This document shows positions 5,180 to 6,775 of a DNA stretch of 6,775 nt, one piece after another (positions within the stretch are counted from its first letter, which is position 1; every line of letters begins with the position of its first letter). The notes below the pieces were generated by a model. That model saw only the letters and a list, made by a program, of their open reading frames with translations, was not told the DNA's origin and made no database searches. The translations under genes were made by a program, and so were the position numbers. Location: the NCBI GenBank assembly GCA_007131045.1, contig SLRI01000450.1, forward strand, positions 1 to 6,775, in the 5' to 3' direction. The stretch is from Rhodospirillales bacterium (GTDB taxonomy: Bacteria; Pseudomonadota; Alphaproteobacteria; Geminicoccales; Geminicoccaceae).

Positions 5180-6775
5180 ATGAACCAGCAGAACCAGGTC
5201 CAGGTCGACGAGGGCGCCCCGCAGCGCCACCTCGCGGGCTGGGTCGGGCTCGGCATCGCGGCGATCGCCGTCGCCTTCTCGGTCTTCCAGCTCTACCAGT
5301 CGGGCATCGGGCTGATGCCGGCGCAGAACCTGCGGGCCGTCCACCTCGCCTTCGCGCTGGCCTTGATCTTCCTCCTCTACCCGATGGCCGCCGGCTGGGA
5401 CAAAACCCGGCTGCACCCGATCGACGTGGCCCTGGCCGCCGTCGCCGTGGTCGGCCCGCTCTATTTCTATCTCAACTTCCTCGACATGGTGATGCGCGCC
5501 GGGGCCGAGACCCGGCTCGATCTCGCCATGGGCCTGTTGACCCTGGTCATGCTGCTGGAGGCCACCCGCCGCGCCGTCGGGCCGGTGCTGCCGGCAATCG
5601 CCCTCGCGTTCATCGCCTATGCCTGGGCCGGGCCCTACATGCCGGAGCTCCTGGCGCATCGCGGCTACACGCCCGAGCGCATCATCCGCCACCTCTACCC
5701 GACGACCGAGGGCATCTTCGGCATTCCCCTGGCCGTCGCCTCGACCTTCGTCTTCCTCTTCATCCTCTTCGGTGCGGTGATGCAGCGCACCGGCATCAGC
5801 GACTATCTCACCCGGCTCGCGATGTCCGGGCTCGGCCACTACCGGGGCGGGCCGGCCAAGGCCGCGGTCCTGGCATCCGCCATGATGGGCAGCTTCTCCG
5901 GCAGCTCGACCGCCAACGTCGCGACCACCGGCACGCTGACCATCCCGTTGATGAAGCGGGTGGGCTTTCGCAAGGAATCCGCGGGCGGCATCGAGTGTGC
6001 GGCCTCGACGACCGGCCAGTTCGTCCCGCCGGTCATGGGCGCTGCCGCCTTCGTCATGGTCGAGATGACCGGCATCCCCTACGTCCAGATCATCCAGGCG
6101 GCCCTCCTGCCGGCCATTCTCGACCTCGCGGGCGTGGTCTTCTGCGTCCACATGCACAGCCTCAAGCACAAGATCCACGGGCTGCCGAAAGAGGAGCTCT
6201 CGCGCTTCTGGCCCACCTTCATCGGCCAGGCCTACCTCCTGATCCCGATCTTCGGCCTCGTCTTCATGCTGGTCTGGCTGCGCTACTCGCCCACCATGTC
6301 GGCCTTCTGGTCGATCCCCCTGGCGCTGCTGGTGTCGCTGGTCGCCAGGAACACCATCATCGTCTGGCGGGCGGTTTCGGCACAGTTCAGGGGCGAGAAC
6401 CCGTTCGCCGACGTGGAGAAGGCGCTCGAGCGTGAACGCGCCGGCAGCGAGCGCGGCGAGCCGGCCGCGGCACCAGCGAGCCTCTCCGGCATCTTCGCCA
6501 AGACCTGGACGGACTGGGGCATCGACCTCGTCAAGGCCCTGGCCGACGGCGCGCGCCAGGCGATCCCGATCTCGGCGGCTTGTGCGACGGCCGGCATCAT
6601 CATCGGCGTGATCACGCTCACCGGCCTCGGCCTGCGGATGCAGTCGATCCTTTTGGTCTTGAGCGGCGGCGAGCTCTGGGCGGCCCTGGTCTTCACCGCC
6701 ATCGGCTCGATCATCCTCGGCCTCGGCGTGCCGACCACCGCCAACTACATCATCATGGCGACGCTGATGGCGCCG
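5180..6775 (+). CDS. TRAP transporter permease, fused DctQ/DctM-type (4TM/12TM), 3' end missing
   Basis: The frame is open from ATG 5180 to the last base, 532 codons; full members are usually 600-850 aa. AGGGG at 5169-5173, 6 nt upstream, supports the start. The N-terminal part has about four hydrophobic segments (residues about 21-40, 54-70, 82-103, 115-150), with the RAVHLAF pattern typical of the fused small-subunit domain. The DctM-like part follows. It contains GSFSGSSTANVATTG (237-251) and FVPPVMGA (282-289), the first pseudo-repeat's substrate/ion-binding loop, and GLGVPTTANY (514-523), the equivalent loop of the second repeat. A charged Ala/Glu/Arg-rich cytoplasmic linker spans about 395-445. 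The protein should sit in the inner membrane and import the binding protein's ligand using a sodium or proton gradient. A separate DctQ gene is not expected, because the domain is fused. Confidence 0.93.
   Translation, partial: MNQQNQVQVDEGAPQRHLAGWVGLGIAAIAVAFSVFQLYQSGIGLMPAQNLRAVHLAFALALIFLLYPMAAGWDKTRLHPIDVALAAVAVVGPLYFYLNFLDMVMRAGAETRLDLAMGLLTLVMLLEATRRAVGPVLPAIALAFIAYAWAGPYMPELLAHRGYTPERIIRHLYPTTEGIFGIPLAVASTFVFLFILFGAVMQRTGISDYLTRLAMSGLGHYRGGPAKAAVLASAMMGSFSGSSTANVATTGTLTIPLMKRVGFRKESAGGIECAASTTGQFVPPVMGAAAFVMVEMTGIPYVQIIQAALLPAILDLAGVVFCVHMHSLKHKIHGLPKEELSRFWPTFIGQAYLLIPIFGLVFMLVWLRYSPTMSAFWSIPLALLVSLVARNTIIVWRAVSAQFRGENPFADVEKALERERAGSERGEPAAAPASLSGIFAKTWTDWGIDLVKALADGARQAIPISAACATAGIIIGVITLTGLGLRMQSILLVLSGGELWAALVFTAIGSIILGLGVPTTANYIIMATLMAP

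Noticed and set aside
3080..6178. Very long open frame on the minus strand (about 1030 codons)
   Set aside because: It lies opposite five well-supported + strand genes and spacers, reads as an Asp/Gly/Arg/His-rich low-complexity protein, and is the expected antisense shadow of GC-rich codon use.
5122..6435. Plus-strand frame of 437 codons inside the permease
   Set aside because: It is Arg/Pro/His-rich and in a different frame from the membrane protein, which has clear TRAP loops and hydrophobic segments; it is a frame shadow.

Overview
The window is chromosomal-looking DNA from a high-GC bacterium. A sample line of the second sugar gene is about 68% GC. Codon use is C/G-ending, and the gene content (Gfo/Idh/MocA oxidoreductase plus TIM-barrel isomerase, TAXI-type TRAP transporter) suggests an alphaproteobacterium of the Rhodospirillales/Rhizobiales kind. 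The lineage is inferred from style and content; no rRNA or other marker gene is present. Every gene I can support reads on the + strand.

Layout. (1) 1-2415 is the 3' part of a carbohydrate or cyclitol catabolic operon: the last codons of an unidentified gene, a xylose-isomerase-like TIM-barrel sugar isomerase/epimerase (89-1150), and an NAD(P)-dependent Gfo/Idh/MocA dehydrogenase (1261-2415). The spacer between the last two holds two 23-nt palindromes. Their inner arms can also pair with each other, giving an attenuator-like or REP-pair-like arrangement. (2) 2416-3427 is a compositionally foreign patch. It has a spacer with no convincing gene, then a tight two-gene cassette: a 92-aa protein of unknown function, and a PIN-domain protein whose TTG start lies two bases after the first gene's stop. 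Parts of this cassette are only about 35-45% GC. It looks like an acquired toxin-antitoxin-type or RNase module. (3) 3428-3610 is a hairpin-bearing spacer. (4) 3611-3988 encodes a small, probably all-helical protein of unknown function. (5) 4009-6775 is a TAXI-TRAP transporter operon. It starts with a promoter overlapped by a CRP/FNR-like palindrome, followed by a periplasmic binding protein (4124-5083), an intergenic hairpin, and a fused DctQ-like/DctM-like permease (from 5180) that runs off the right edge.

How they work together. The isomerase and dehydrogenase probably act on one oxidised or keto-sugar-type substrate whose identity cannot be read from sequence. The binding protein delivers a ligand, usually an organic or amino acid in characterised TAXI systems, to the ion-gradient-driven permease. 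The PIN cassette has no metabolic link to either side and is the best candidate for something undescribed.
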